Positions 54,434 to 63,880 of a stretch of 64,000 nucleotides of DNA are shown here, piece by piece. A program made the translations under genes and the position numbers. The notes below the pieces were generated by a model. The model saw only the letters and a program-made list of their open reading frames with translations. It had not been told where the DNA came from and did not search any database. The stretch is from Acetatifactor sp. (GTDB taxonomy: Bacteria; Bacillota; Clostridia; Lachnospirales; Lachnospiraceae), in contig JAILHH010000039.1 in the NCBI GenBank assembly GCA_024695935.1, forward strand, positions 21,016 to 85,015, read 5' to 3'. Position 1 is the stretch's first letter. Each line of letters opens with the position of its first letter.

Positions 54434-55627
54434 TTATTTTCTGTAATATTCCACAACCTTTTTAACAGCTTTTATCACGTCATCCGTGTCTTTCTCCGTA
54501 AGAGCAGGATAAAGCGGGATGCTCATGCTGTTTTCATAGAACGCTTCCGCATTGGGGCAAAGACCGTGTTTGTATCCCAATGACTCATAATATGAATGCC
54601 AATAAACAGGCAGGTAATGTACCTGCGGGCATGTATTTTCCGCATATAATGCATCAAAAAACTCTCTTCTGGTACATGTTAACTTCTCAGGGTCAAGGCG
54701 AAGCTCGTAGAGATGTCTTGCAGTATCTGACTCAGGGATCTCTTTTTGCACGAAGATCTCCGGCATATCCTTAAAGGCTTCATTGTATTTTTCTGCGATA
54801 GCCTTTCTCTTTGCCTTAAAATCAGGGAGTTTATTTAACTGACTGATAAGGAGAGCCGCCTGAAAATCTGTCATTCTGTAATTAAATCCCAGGGTCACCT
54901 GCTCATTGTACCACTTCGCATCAGTTTTATTGACCATCTGGTTAATATCCCTTGTGATACCATGTGACCTGTATAACAAAAGTTTTTTATATGTCTCTTC
55001 ATCATTTGTGGTGACCGCACCGCCTTCACCGGCTGTGACTGTCTTTACGGGATGGAATGAAAAACATGTCATGTCAGCCAGGCTTCCGACGGGTTTACCA
55101 TTATACAAGGTTCCGATCGAATGAGCTGCATCCTCTATAAAAAACAGGTTATGCTGTTTGCAGATTTCCCTTATGGCGTCGACCTCAACGGCTTGACCCG
55201 TAAAATCCACTGCAATGATGCCCTTTGTCTTTGGAGTGATGAGTCTCTTAATCTCCTCGGGATCGATATTGTATGTATCGGGCTTAATATCTGCAAATAC
55301 GGGAGTTCCTCCACAATAGAGCACACAGTTTGATGAAGCCGCAAATGTAATGGAGCTTACAATAACTTCATCACCGGGCTTTACGCCTGCTGCCATTGCA
55401 GATATATGAAGAGCTGCGGTTCCGCTTGATACCATAACTGCATATTTTGCGCCTGTTATCCCGCACAGCTTCTTTTCAAGTTCTGCCACCTTGGGGCCGC
55501 ATGTGATATAGTCGCTTCGAAGCGTATCCACAACCGCCTGAATATCGTCCTCTCCTATACACTGACGTCCATAATATATCCTGTCTTCTCTGACGGGCGA
55601 GCCGCCAAAAATCGCTAATTTTTCCAT
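54434..55627 (-). CDS. DegT/DnrJ aminotransferase, PseC-like
   Basis: The 397-residue PLP enzyme aminates a UDP-4-keto-6-deoxy-HexNAc at C4. The PLP lysine is in SFHPVKTVTAGEGGAV (about Lys195), a pattern typical of PseC and relatives; the RffA-like enzyme at 30547 has HETKN instead. PLP contacts are in SSGTAALH and IEDAAHSIGT. The ATG at 55627 has a ribosome site (AAAGG) 13 bases upstream; the frame also opens at a TTG at 55651 without one. No pseB, pseG or pseI is in the window, so pseudaminic acid synthesis is not shown. The sugar could instead be a 4-amino-6-deoxy HexNAc. Confidence 0.85.
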   Translation of the reverse strand: MEKLAIFGGSPVREDRIYYGRQCIGEDDIQAVVDTLRSDYITCGPKVAELEKKLCGITGAKYAVMVSSGTAALHISAMAAGVKPGDEVIVSSITFAASSNCVLYCGGTPVFADIKPDTYNIDPEEIKRLITPKTKGIIAVDFTGQAVEVDAIREICKQHNLFFIEDAAHSIGTLYNGKPVGSLADMTCFSFHPVKTVTAGEGGAVTTNDEETYKKLLLYRSHGITRDINQMVNKTDAKWYNEQVTLGFNYRMTDFQAALLISQLNKLPDFKAKRKAIAEKYNEAFKDMPEIFVQKEIPESDTARHLYELRLDPEKLTCTRREFFDALYAENTCPQVHYLPVYWHSYYESLGYKHGLCPNAEAFYENSMSIPLYPALTEKDTDDVIKAVKKVVEYYRK

Positions 55628-55706
55628 TGGCCAAATATTACCTTTCTTCAATAAACACTGATCATATTATAACCGCATTTAAAGCTTTATCTATAAATAA
55701 ACAGTT

Positions 55707-55728
55707 TTATTTAAGAATTCTTAAATAA
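55707..55728. repeat. Perfect 22-bp AT-rich palindrome
   Basis: TTATTTAAGAA and its exact complement meet at GAATTC in the gap between capG and the PseC-like gene, 5 bases after the capG stop. It could be a transcription attenuator or a protein-binding site. There is no T run on the minus strand. Confidence 0.6.
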
Positions 55729-55733
55729 TTATT

Positions 55734-56894
55734 CTAGTTTTTTCTCCAGACCATCTTGTTTACGATGCCTGTATAGGACTGGATGATCTTTACAACCTTT
55801 GTGGATACATTCTCTTCCACATAGTCGGGAACAGGGATACCGTAATCTCCCGCATCATTTAATGAAACTGCGGTATCAACTGCCTGAAGGAGGCTGTTCT
55901 CATCGATCCCTGCGAGAACAAAGCATGCCTTGTCCAAAGCTTCGGGGCGCTCTGTTGAAGTACGGATGCAGACCGCAGGGAAGGGATGACCCACTGATGT
56001 AAAAAAGCTTGATTCCTCCGGCAAAGTTCCCGAATCGGAAACCACACAGAAAGCATTCATCTGCAGACAGTTGTAATCATGAAATCCCATGGGCTCGTGC
56101 TGAATTACACGCTTGTCAAGTTTAAATCCGGACTGTTCGATGCGCTTTTTTGATCTGGGGTGGCACGAATAAACAATAGGCATATCATATTTTTCGGCCA
56201 TCCTGTTTACTGCCGTAAAGAGTGAATTGAAATTCGCCTCTGTATCGATATTTTCCTCTCTGTGGGCAGAGAGTAAAATGTATTTTCCTTTTTCAAGTCC
56301 CATTCGTTTATGTACGTCGGACTTTTCTATCTTTTCTAAATTTGCATGAAGGACTTCCGCCATGGGAGAGCCTGTCACATAAGTTCTTTCCTTTGGCAGA
56401 CCACAATCAGCCAGGTAACGCCTTGCATGCTCTGAATAAGCCATATTTACATCGGATATGATATCAACGATCCTTCTGTTGGTTTCCTCCGGAAGGCACT
56501 CATCCTTGCATCTGTTTCCTGCCTCCATATGAAAAATAGGGATGTGAAGCCTTTTTGCTCCTATAACGGAGAGACAGCTGTTTGTATCTCCAAGGACTAA
56601 AACTGCATCGGGCTTTGTCTCTGCCATAAGTTCATAGGATTTTGCGATGATATTTCCCATGGTCTCGCCGAGGTCTTTTCCCACTGCCTCCATGTAAACT
56701 TCCGGATCATCGAGTTCCAGATCCTTAAAGAACACTCCGTTTAAGTTATAGTCATAATTTTGACCCGTGTGAGCCAGGAGTACGTCAAAATGCTTTCTGC
56801 ACTTTTTGATCACCTCCGAGAGTCTGATGATCTCGGGTCTCGTTCCCACGATTATCAAAAGTTTTAATTTCCCGTTATTTTTAAATGCTGCCAT
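55734..56894 (-). CDS. capG: UDP-sugar C2-epimerase, CapG/WecB-like
   Basis: The 386-residue enzyme is a UDP-GlcNAc 2-epimerase family member: GTRPEIIRLSEVI at the start, HTGQNYDYNL, VLGDTNS, HMEAGNRC, ETNRRIVD and the late SDSGTLPEE. EAGNRCKDE rather than EAGLR is typical of the CapG/WbjD branch, which makes UDP-L-FucNAc from its C2 epimer. The preceding gene is capF, which does the step before. The ATG at 56894 has GAGG 12 bases upstream; a GTG six codons earlier has no ribosome site. Confidence 0.9.
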   Translation of the reverse strand: MAAFKNNGKLKLLIIVGTRPEIIRLSEVIKKCRKHFDVLLAHTGQNYDYNLNGVFFKDLELDDPEVYMEAVGKDLGETMGNIIAKSYELMAETKPDAVLVLGDTNSCLSVIGAKRLHIPIFHMEAGNRCKDECLPEETNRRIVDIISDVNMAYSEHARRYLADCGLPKERTYVTGSPMAEVLHANLEKIEKSDVHKRMGLEKGKYILLSAHREENIDTEANFNSLFTAVNRMAEKYDMPIVYSCHPRSKKRIEQSGFKLDKRVIQHEPMGFHDYNCLQMNAFCVVSDSGTLPEESSFFTSVGHPFPAVCIRTSTERPEALDKACFVLAGIDENSLLQAVDTAVSLNDAGDYGIPVPDYVEENVSTKVVKIIQSYTGIVNKMVWRKN

Positions 56895-56971
56895 TGTCTG
56901 TTTTGACCTCACTGTTTTAAATATAGTCTATTATATTACATTCTTTGGATACCTTCAAATCGGGTAGCACA

Positions 56972-58090
56972 CTATTTTTCAACCTTTTCATAAATAGTGT
57001 CCGGTTTTCCGGGGTTAAAGCACTCGTTGCACCACATAAGGGTCACCAGATCAGTGTCACCCTCGTTTATGATACAGTGGGTGTAACCTGTGGGGATATC
57101 CACAACCTGGAGTTTGTCGCCACTTACATGATAATCAAAGATCTCCTCGGTTCCGATCTTTCTAAAACGGATCAGCCCCTTACCGCTGACTACCACAAAC
57201 TTTTCATTCTTGGTATTGTGCCAGTGTTCTCCCTTTGTGATACCGGGATGGGAGATATTGATGGACACCTGTCCCCTGTCCGCACTTTTTAAGATCTCCG
57301 TAAAGCTTCCCCTCTCATCCTCGTGGGTGATAAGGGGATATGAAAACTGATCCTCAGGAAGGTAACTTAAGTATGTGGAATACAATTTTTTGGTAAACTG
57401 ATCGTCCGTCATATCCGGAACCATAAAATTGTGACGGCTTTCTTTGAAGCCATACAACATATTTACGATGTCTCCCAAAGTCGCCTCATGGGTCGTGGGC
57501 ACAAAGCAGTATCCATCATTATTTACATGAGGATGATGGTCTAGGGCATGCATGAGTTCCTCCACCACATCATCAATATATACCAGTCGGAGCAAAGTAC
57601 TCCTGTCATTTACCTGAATGGGAAGGTCATGGGCGATATTATAGCAAAATGTGGCTATGACAGAATTATAATTTGGTCTGCACCACTTTCCAAACACATT
57701 GGGGAAACGGTAAATATATACCTCCACGCCGTTTTCCCTGCCATAGTTAAACATCATATCCTCACCGGCTTTTTTGCTCATGCCGTAAGGATTCTCAAGT
57801 GCAGCCTGTATGGATGAAGAATTCATGACAGCGCACTTATTGCCATGCTTTTTTAATGTCTCCACGAGTGTCGTGGCAAAGCCGAAGTTACCGGCCATGA
57901 AGTCCTCTACATGCTCAGGGCGGTTGATGCCGGCCAGATTAAAAACAAAATCGCATTCTGCGCAGTATTCGTCCAGTTTCTCCTTTGGGGTGTCCACATC
58001 ATATGGCAATACTTCTACTTTGTCATATTTAAGTCTTTCTATCAGATTTTTACCTATAAATCCGTTGGAACCGGTCACAAGTACTTTCAT
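56972..58090 (-). CDS. capF: Bifunctional CapF (reductase with cupin domain)
   Basis: The 372-residue protein has an N-terminal Rossmann domain of the extended SDR type (VTGSNGFIGKNLIERL; tyrosine motif YGMSKKAGED) and a C-terminal cupin (about 255-372, ITHEDERGSFTEIL, HWHNTKNEKFVVVSG). That fusion is the hallmark of CapF, which epimerises C3 and reduces C4 in the UDP-L-FucNAc pathway. GGAGA lies 8 bases before the ATG. It is the first gene of its operon; the first-step enzyme CapE is not in the window. Confidence 0.95.
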   Translation of the reverse strand: MKVLVTGSNGFIGKNLIERLKYDKVEVLPYDVDTPKEKLDEYCAECDFVFNLAGINRPEHVEDFMAGNFGFATTLVETLKKHGNKCAVMNSSSIQAALENPYGMSKKAGEDMMFNYGRENGVEVYIYRFPNVFGKWCRPNYNSVIATFCYNIAHDLPIQVNDRSTLLRLVYIDDVVEELMHALDHHPHVNNDGYCFVPTTHEATLGDIVNMLYGFKESRHNFMVPDMTDDQFTKKLYSTYLSYLPEDQFSYPLITHEDERGSFTEILKSADRGQVSINISHPGITKGEHWHNTKNEKFVVVSGKGLIRFRKIGTEEIFDYHVSGDKLQVVDIPTGYTHCIINEGDTDLVTLMWCNECFNPGKPDTIYEKVEK

Positions 58091-58348
58091 TTTATATTTC
58101 TCCGTTTAAAAATAAATATCAAATATACTATAACAGTTTTGGAGGATTTTTACATTAATTTACTTTAGAAATTTTAATCAGCGAAAACTACGATTATTTC
58201 ATTGTGAATACCCGAGCAAAAACTGACCGCAAAAAACCGTTTGACATACTATCGCTACAGCGATACGCAATTTTAAGATAGAGACATGTGAGCATGTACC
58301 ATGACTTCCGAAAGCTGATGTAAATCTGCAGGAGAAATGATCAAAAAA
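58091..58348. other. Gene-poor stretch between capF and the export cassette
   Basis: No convincing gene is seen. It should hold the capF promoter (a TATAGT at about 58121 on the minus strand, weak -35). A plus-strand TTGACA (58241-58246) is followed by TATCGCT-AC-AGCGATA (58250-58265), a 16-base inverted repeat, but no plus-strand gene follows. Confidence 0.4.
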
Positions 58349-58380
58349 GGCTGACCCGAAACTAATTTCGGATCAGCCGT
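58342..58380 (-). terminator. Terminator of the export cassette
   Basis: GGCTGATCCGAAA and TTTCGGGTCAGCC arms (one mismatch) with a 4-base loop are followed by TTTTTT on the minus strand, just after the stop at 58391. Confidence 0.85.
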
Positions 58381-58390
58381 CAAATAAATG

Positions 58391-60391
58391 CTACTCGCCT
58401 GCATTAACTTTATAAATATATTTCACATTGCCTTTTTCGGAGCCGGAGTCATCGTAGGATGCGTGACTTTTTGCAATGTCGCTCATGGCTTTTAATCTCT
58501 CGGAAAATCCTTCCACATTGTCATGAACCAGAGAATTTATTTTCTCTATGCCCTCCTTGTCGAATCTCTCTATTCCATCCGAGAGCTCACCCTCTCCTTT
58601 TTTCAATGCATCAATGCCTTCAATGAATTCCGGCATGGCTCCTTTAAGCTTTGCTGCACCGGTTGCCGCCTGTCCTACAGCCCCTGTATAATCCTGCACG
58701 CCCTTGTAGAACTGTGCGTAGGAATTTAACTGACTCTGCAGGCTTTTCAGTTTCTTCACTCCGCTTTCTTTTTCTGCATTTCCGGCAGCGATCTGGCCTT
58801 GAACCTCGGGAGAATTGTATTTTTCATTTATGGCCTGATCTATTTTTTCATTGATACCCTGTTGAATACCGGCTTTAACTTCATCGGAATTCATTGCCGC
58901 CTCAATATTCGTATTTATCAGATTCTGCGTGTCGGCACTTTCATAAATCTCAGATACCTTTGCTTCTATCGCGGCATCAGTGTTTTGAGATACCATTGCT
59001 TCTATGGTTTCTGCTGTTTTTGTTTCTACCGATGCATCAACAACCGCTTTTGTCTCCTCATCCAGGGAATCATAGTCTGCTCCCATATTCTGAAGGATGC
59101 CGGCTTTTACCTGAGCTCTGATGGCATCGATATTTGCCTCTACCTGAGTTCTCACTGCAGCTTCGATCTCACCGCGTTTTGCCTCGACACCTGCTCTTAC
59201 CTGTGCCAGAGTGGCTTCTCTTACTTTTTCTTCAACCTGTACTCTTGCCGCGTTTTCTGCCGCCTGCAGGTTTTCTGCGGCATGTTCACCCGCATACTCT
59301 TTTACTCCGGCTTCCACCTTTGATCTGGCAATTCCTGCCACATCGGTGGCATTTATCTGACCTATGGCACTGTTTATCACATCATTGTAGTTATTTACGG
59401 TAAGCACAGGGACCGAAATGCCCGCAGCATTTATCTGCTCAGTTGCCGTATTGAGCAAGGCATTGAATACTGAAAGGGCGCCGTCGTTTAATGCCTTTGA
59501 ATTAGAATCTATCTTTGTAAGACCGTCGGACAACTCATTTACTCCGTCACTTATCTGACCGGCGCCGGTCCGCAGTTTACCAAGTCCATCATAAAGTTTT
59601 GACGAACCATCCATCATTTTCTCAACCGCTTCATTTAATTGATCCACGGCATCTTCAACCTTTTCGATTTCCGCATCAGTATCAAGATCCATCTCTGAAA
59701 ATACAGAATCGGATACCAACAGATAAATTCCTACAGGTTCAAAGTCCGTAACATCTGCCTCTACCTCGATCCTGCCCGGAATATCTATATCTTCAAGTGT
59801 TGTTCCAAGATCCTCTTTAAATCCCGGGAATGCAAGGCCCAGGACTGCGTACCTGCTTCCGTCAAAGGTTACTTTTCCGCTTGAGACAGTTACGTTTTCA
59901 TATTTTTCATCTTCCATAACGGTGATCAGGCTTGCCATATATGGGACAAATATCTTTTCCTCTTTTCCGTTTATGGACATCAACTCATATACATTATCCG
60001 TAAAATCGCAGGTCACCTTCAAATGTCCGCTTTTACCCGTGATCTCAGCAGGTGTAACCTTTTTTCCGTCAAGGAAATATGCGAGTTTTACGTCAACAGG
60101 CAGATCTGCTTCATTTCCTGTGTCCACTCTGTTGCTTCCGTTTTCCAGCCAGATACTGTCCATGACCCGGTCCACTGTTCCGTCATAATTTGTAAAAACA
60201 TATGCAACCTCGTCATTCATATCAAAGGCCTGTGTGAGTTCATATGAGTCTGACTGAGCCTCATAAACGTCTTCATTTTTTTCGTTATTTATCTGAGGAA
60301 TATTTCCCGAAGCATACGCCGCTCCGCCGGCTCCCAACAGCAAAGAAGCCGCAACTACAGTTGATAAGATTATCTTTGTATTCTTTTTCAT
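58391..60391 (-). CDS. Secreted heptad-repeat protein (YhgE/Pip ectodomain-like)
   Basis: The 666-residue protein has a signal peptide (residues 1-28, cut near AYASG). Residues about 30-235 form a beta-rich domain. Two clusters of X-X-X-L-X-X-G repeats (about 255-300, for example KLYDGLGKLRTGAGQISDG, and 590-640) match the YhgE/Pip-type ectodomain. Between them lies a long Ala/Glu/Val/Arg-rich coiled-coil (about 350-560). In phage-receptor YhgE proteins the repeats sit between membrane helices; here the protein has no other helix. The ATG overlaps the MMPL stop (ATGA), so it probably forms a complex with that transporter. Confidence 0.85.
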   Translation of the reverse strand: MKKNTKIILSTVVAASLLLGAGGAAYASGNIPQINNEKNEDVYEAQSDSYELTQAFDMNDEVAYVFTNYDGTVDRVMDSIWLENGSNRVDTGNEADLPVDVKLAYFLDGKKVTPAEITGKSGHLKVTCDFTDNVYELMSINGKEEKIFVPYMASLITVMEDEKYENVTVSSGKVTFDGSRYAVLGLAFPGFKEDLGTTLEDIDIPGRIEVEADVTDFEPVGIYLLVSDSVFSEMDLDTDAEIEKVEDAVDQLNEAVEKMMDGSSKLYDGLGKLRTGAGQISDGVNELSDGLTKIDSNSKALNDGALSVFNALLNTATEQINAAGISVPVLTVNNYNDVINSAIGQINATDVAGIARSKVEAGVKEYAGEHAAENLQAAENAARVQVEEKVREATLAQVRAGVEAKRGEIEAAVRTQVEANIDAIRAQVKAGILQNMGADYDSLDEETKAVVDASVETKTAETIEAMVSQNTDAAIEAKVSEIYESADTQNLINTNIEAAMNSDEVKAGIQQGINEKIDQAINEKYNSPEVQGQIAAGNAEKESGVKKLKSLQSQLNSYAQFYKGVQDYTGAVGQAATGAAKLKGAMPEFIEGIDALKKGEGELSDGIERFDKEGIEKINSLVHDNVEGFSERLKAMSDIAKSHASYDDSGSEKGNVKYIYKVNAGE

Positions 60392-62508
60392 GCCAATTTC
60401 TCCCTTCCGATCTTCATATTTTTATCACAGCCTGAATTATGGATGCTGCCTCGCATATGCAGAGTGGTACGAATGATCACCGCATCACATAACATCAGCA
60501 TTGCGGGAAGTATAAATATTACCAGGATCACACTGATCAGAGCTCCTCTTGCCATCAGCATACACATTGAGCTGATGATATCGATATTTGAATAAACCGC
60601 CACTCCGAATGTAGCTGAAAACAGTCCCATTCCACTTACTATGATGGAGGGAATGGATGTTGAAAGTGCGATACCCACAGCCTCCTTTTTACCTGCACCA
60701 TCCATGCGCTCTTTTTTGTACCTGGTTGTCATCAGAATCGCGTAATCCACTGTGGCTCCAAGCTGTATCGTACTGATGCAGATCGGTGCGATAAATGGCA
60801 GCGACTGACCCAGGTAATGAGGCAAACCAAGATTTACAAATATTGCAAGCTCTATCACGGATATCAATATAAACGGCAGTGAAATACTCTTTTCCACCAG
60901 TGCGATGATCACAAAGATCGCGATGACAGATACCGCATTTACCACCTTGAAATCATGATCCGTGGTCTCTATCATGTCCTTCATGCAGGGGGCTTCGCCG
61001 ATAAGCATTCCCTTTGGGTCGTATTTTTTGGTGATATTCAGAATCTCATCAAGCTGCTCATTTACTTCGTCTCCTGCCACATGATACTCAGAATTTATGA
61101 GGATCAGCCTCCAGTTGTCGCTTTCAAGCATCCCGGTCAGTTTCGCCGGCAGGATATTTTCAGGAACGCCCGCTCCCAGAATGCTTTCTAAGCCAAAGAC
61201 CTGTTTTACGCCATTTATTTTTTCTATTTTCTCAGTAAGCTCACGCAGATCTTTTTCAGGAAGGTCTTTTTCCACCAAAAGCATGTGTGTTGATGCCACA
61301 TTAAACTTTTCTGCGAGCTTTTCATTGGCTTTTATCACTTCCATATTTTCAGGCAGACACGCACTCATATCGTAGTAGACTTCTTTGTTTGTCTTGCTGT
61401 AGCCGTTGTATGCCGGGATAGCAATTGCCACAAAAGCTATGACAAACGCAGGAAATACTTTTAACATTTTTTCCGCGAAGCCGTCTGTTTTTGGGATCAG
61501 GGATCTGTGCATTGTCCTGTGCAAAGGCTTGTCCAACACCAGTATCAGCGCCGGCAGGATTGTCACGCAGGATATGACGCCAAGGACCACGCCTTTTGCC
61601 ATCACGATCCCTAAGTCAGCTCCCAGTGTAAAGCTCATAAAGCACAGGGCTATAAAACCTGCCACCGTTGTAATGGAACTGCCAAGAACTGAGGTAAACG
61701 TCTCCTTTATGGCAATGGCCATGGCTTCCTCATGGGATTCAGTGCTTTTCATCTTTTCGTTGTAGCTGTTCCACAAAAATATGGAATAATCCATGGTTAC
61801 TGCCAACTGCAGCACAGCCGACAACGCCTTTGTTATATATGAGATCTCTCCCAAAAAGAAATTGGTGCCCTGATTTATGAGTATCGCCATTCCTATACTT
61901 GCAAGGAATACAAAAGGTACCATCCATCCATCTAAAAGCACCAGCATAGCCACTGTAGCAAGGAGCACCGCAATGCCCACATATATGGGTTCCTCCTGCT
62001 CACACAGGGCTTTCAGATCCGTTACCAGTGCACTCATTCCGGAGACATAACACTGCTTTCCGGTGATATGCCTGATCTCGTTAATGGCTTCCATGGTCAC
62101 ATCCGATGATGTGGAACTGTCAAAAAATACTGCAAGCATCGTACAGTCGCCATTGTTAAACAGGTCGTATATTTTTTGTGGCAGGATCTCCATTGGGATA
62201 TTCACGTTTAAGAAGGAATCATACCACAGCACCGTGTCCACATGGTCAACTGCTCTGATCCTGTCGGCAAGCACTGCCGTATCTTTTTGATCCATCCCCT
62301 CAACCACAATGAACGAAAATGCTCCCTTTCCGAATTCGTCCATCAGCACATTCTGGCCGATCACAGTATCCATATCCTCCGGCAGATATGTGAGCATATC
62401 ATAGTTTATCCTGGTTTTTAGCATTCCTATGATAGATGGCACTAAAAGTGCGATCCCTATCAAAAGGATCAAAACCCTGTTCTTCACTATTCCTTTCGCA
62501 AGTTTCAT
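60388..62508 (-). CDS. MMPL/RND-family transporter
   Basis: The 706-residue protein has twelve membrane helices in two halves, each with an outer loop of about 140 residues (about 35-165 and 385-520). The conserved MMPL pattern is seen in ALSAVLQLAVTMDYSIFLWNSY and IQLGATVDYAILMTTRYK, the proton-relay Asp-Tyr pairs of helices 4 and 10. These pumps export lipids or drugs. The ATG at 62508 has GGAG 9 bases upstream; a TTG three codons earlier is too close to it. A possible promoter (TTGACC, then TGTAAA) lies in the gap after the TetR gene, which likely controls the cassette. Confidence 0.9.
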   Translation of the reverse strand: MKLAKGIVKNRVLILLIGIALLVPSIIGMLKTRINYDMLTYLPEDMDTVIGQNVLMDEFGKGAFSFIVVEGMDQKDTAVLADRIRAVDHVDTVLWYDSFLNVNIPMEILPQKIYDLFNNGDCTMLAVFFDSSTSSDVTMEAINEIRHITGKQCYVSGMSALVTDLKALCEQEEPIYVGIAVLLATVAMLVLLDGWMVPFVFLASIGMAILINQGTNFFLGEISYITKALSAVLQLAVTMDYSIFLWNSYNEKMKSTESHEEAMAIAIKETFTSVLGSSITTVAGFIALCFMSFTLGADLGIVMAKGVVLGVISCVTILPALILVLDKPLHRTMHRSLIPKTDGFAEKMLKVFPAFVIAFVAIAIPAYNGYSKTNKEVYYDMSACLPENMEVIKANEKLAEKFNVASTHMLLVEKDLPEKDLRELTEKIEKINGVKQVFGLESILGAGVPENILPAKLTGMLESDNWRLILINSEYHVAGDEVNEQLDEILNITKKYDPKGMLIGEAPCMKDMIETTDHDFKVVNAVSVIAIFVIIALVEKSISLPFILISVIELAIFVNLGLPHYLGQSLPFIAPICISTIQLGATVDYAILMTTRYKKERMDGAGKKEAVGIALSTSIPSIIVSGMGLFSATFGVAVYSNIDIISSMCMLMARGALISVILVIFILPAMLMLCDAVIIRTTLHMRGSIHNSGCDKNMKIGREKLA

Positions 62509-62643
62509 ACGTCTCAACTCCGTTTCGTTTAATCTGAAAAAATATTACTTTGTTTACAGTCTGAATCCTATCACCGGGTCAATTTTTTCAAAATAGACAG
62601 TTATGGGCAGACGCCTAAAACCTGTGCACCATCCGTAAAAGTG

Positions 62644-62678
62644 TAAAAAAATTAGGCAAACCGCTATGGTTTGCCTAA
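62644..62678 (-). terminator. Terminator of the TetR gene
   Basis: TTAGGCAAACC and GGTTTGCCTAA arms (11 base pairs, 5-base loop) are followed by seven T on the minus strand, 20 bases after the TetR stop. It separates the TetR gene from the transporter cassette. Confidence 0.9.
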
Positions 62679-62697
62679 AAATATTTTGGGTCTTCCA

Positions 62698-63258
62698 TTA
62701 TTTTATTTTGGTGCTTCGCTCTATTATTTCCTCCGGGATGCCTTTGCACAATTCACAGATCCTCTGTGCATCCTTTGGCAGTTCCTCGTTTAAGCCGCTC
62801 TCTATCCAGTCTATTATGATTCCAAACAGAGCACACTTTACAAGTCTTACTGCAATGGTCCTGTCCTCCGGCAAGACCTCATACTCTCTGAAGGCACTGT
62901 TTAGATATGCCTCCACGGTATGCTCGCAGGATTTCATCAGATAGGTCTCAAAAACATCTCTGCTAACGGATTTATATATGTGGAGGACCGCCTTTTTGTT
63001 TTGCAGGGTAAATAGCGCCGCAACTCTCAGGGCTTCATCCAATGAATCTATGGTGGGATAGTCTCGGATCAGCTTCTCCGACTCTTCCGTTACTATTTCC
63101 AGTAAAAGTGCAGGGATGTCACGGTAATGATAATAAAAAGAATTCCTGTTGATCCCGCAGTCTTCTGTGATGTCTTTTACGGTTATTTTGTTAAGCGGCT
63201 TTTCTGTCAAAAGCCTGATAAAAGATTCTTTGATCGCTTTTTCTGTAAAATTTGCCAT
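62698..63258 (-). CDS. TetR-family regulator
   Basis: The 186-residue protein has an N-terminal helix-turn-helix (about 23-48, ITVKDITEDCGINRNSFYYHY) and a ligand domain of the TetR_C_8/DhaS type. It is an ordinary length for that branch. It lies upstream of the MMPL and heptad-repeat genes on the same strand, and is the likely repressor of that export cassette. A compound or membrane stress signal is inferred; the ligand cannot be read from the sequence. No clear operator palindrome was found in 62518-62640. Confidence 0.88.
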   Translation of the reverse strand: MANFTEKAIKESFIRLLTEKPLNKITVKDITEDCGINRNSFYYHYRDIPALLLEIVTEESEKLIRDYPTIDSLDEALRVAALFTLQNKKAVLHIYKSVSRDVFETYLMKSCEHTVEAYLNSAFREYEVLPEDRTIAVRLVKCALFGIIIDWIESGLNEELPKDAQRICELCKGIPEEIIERSTKIK

Positions 63259-63504
63259 ATGACGCTCCGTGGTAAAACAGTTTTCTAAATGTTAAAGACC
63301 AACTCTAGGTGCATTAATCAACCTTGCGATTCAAGTATTGATTCAAAACCAATAATATATTGCTGGTATGTCTTGACTCCTTATCATATATCAGTCTTGA
63401 TGGTGGAACTTATACTCATAATCGAGGTTTTATTTGAACACATCATTATACAATTTTCTGCCATCTTCATCTTGCCGCCTCCAATCTTTTGTCTATATAA
63501 TACA

Positions 63505-63879
63505 TCAAACATTGCAAAACATCACTAAACATTTCGATAACATTGTAGACGCACTAAATACTTTATCACCGTCGAATACAATGACCATCTTATCTCGTTC
63601 ATAATCAAACTCATTTTCCGGATTCTGCTTTTGTTTCTCAGCAAAAGCAACCAGGTTCTTCGCAAAAGACAGATTCCTGTCTTGATCGGTCTTTTCCCAT
63701 AAACGAATATCTATCAGCGGGTGTATTCCTAACTGTTTTCGCAGATCGATTAGTCTCCTGAAATAGAAGGTTTCAGTATTAGCGCCTTCACAGATAAAGA
63801 AATACTTTCGAAAAGGCTCTATCTGCTCAATCTCATCGGAAGGACGGCTATTCCAGTTTGTATATGCGTGTACCGGCAT
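63505..63879 (-). pseudogene. Truncated RloB-like protein
   Basis: The ATG at 63879 has AGGAG 6 bases upstream and is 1 base after the stop of the AAA ATPase. It encodes 124 residues. The N-terminal part FRKYFFICEGANTETFYFRRL matches the RloB family, and DKMVIVFDGDKVF is the acidic second motif. Full RloB proteins run to about 200 residues, with a conserved Asn/Glu block after this point. Here the frame ends after an unrelated tail (SASTMLSKCLVMFCNV). A deletion or frameshift has probably inactivated it. No continuation of the missing part was found in 63259-63504. Confidence 0.7.
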
Positions 63880-63880
63880 T

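Noticed and set aside
58799..59323. Plus-strand frame of 174 codons inside the heptad-repeat gene
   Set aside because: The Cys/Phe/Leu/Tyr-rich sequence is a product of reading the Ala/Glu repeat codons backwards.
63259..63504. Continuation of RloB in another frame
   Set aside because: A short open stretch follows in a second frame, but its sequence has no RloB-like block, so I could not rebuild the gene.
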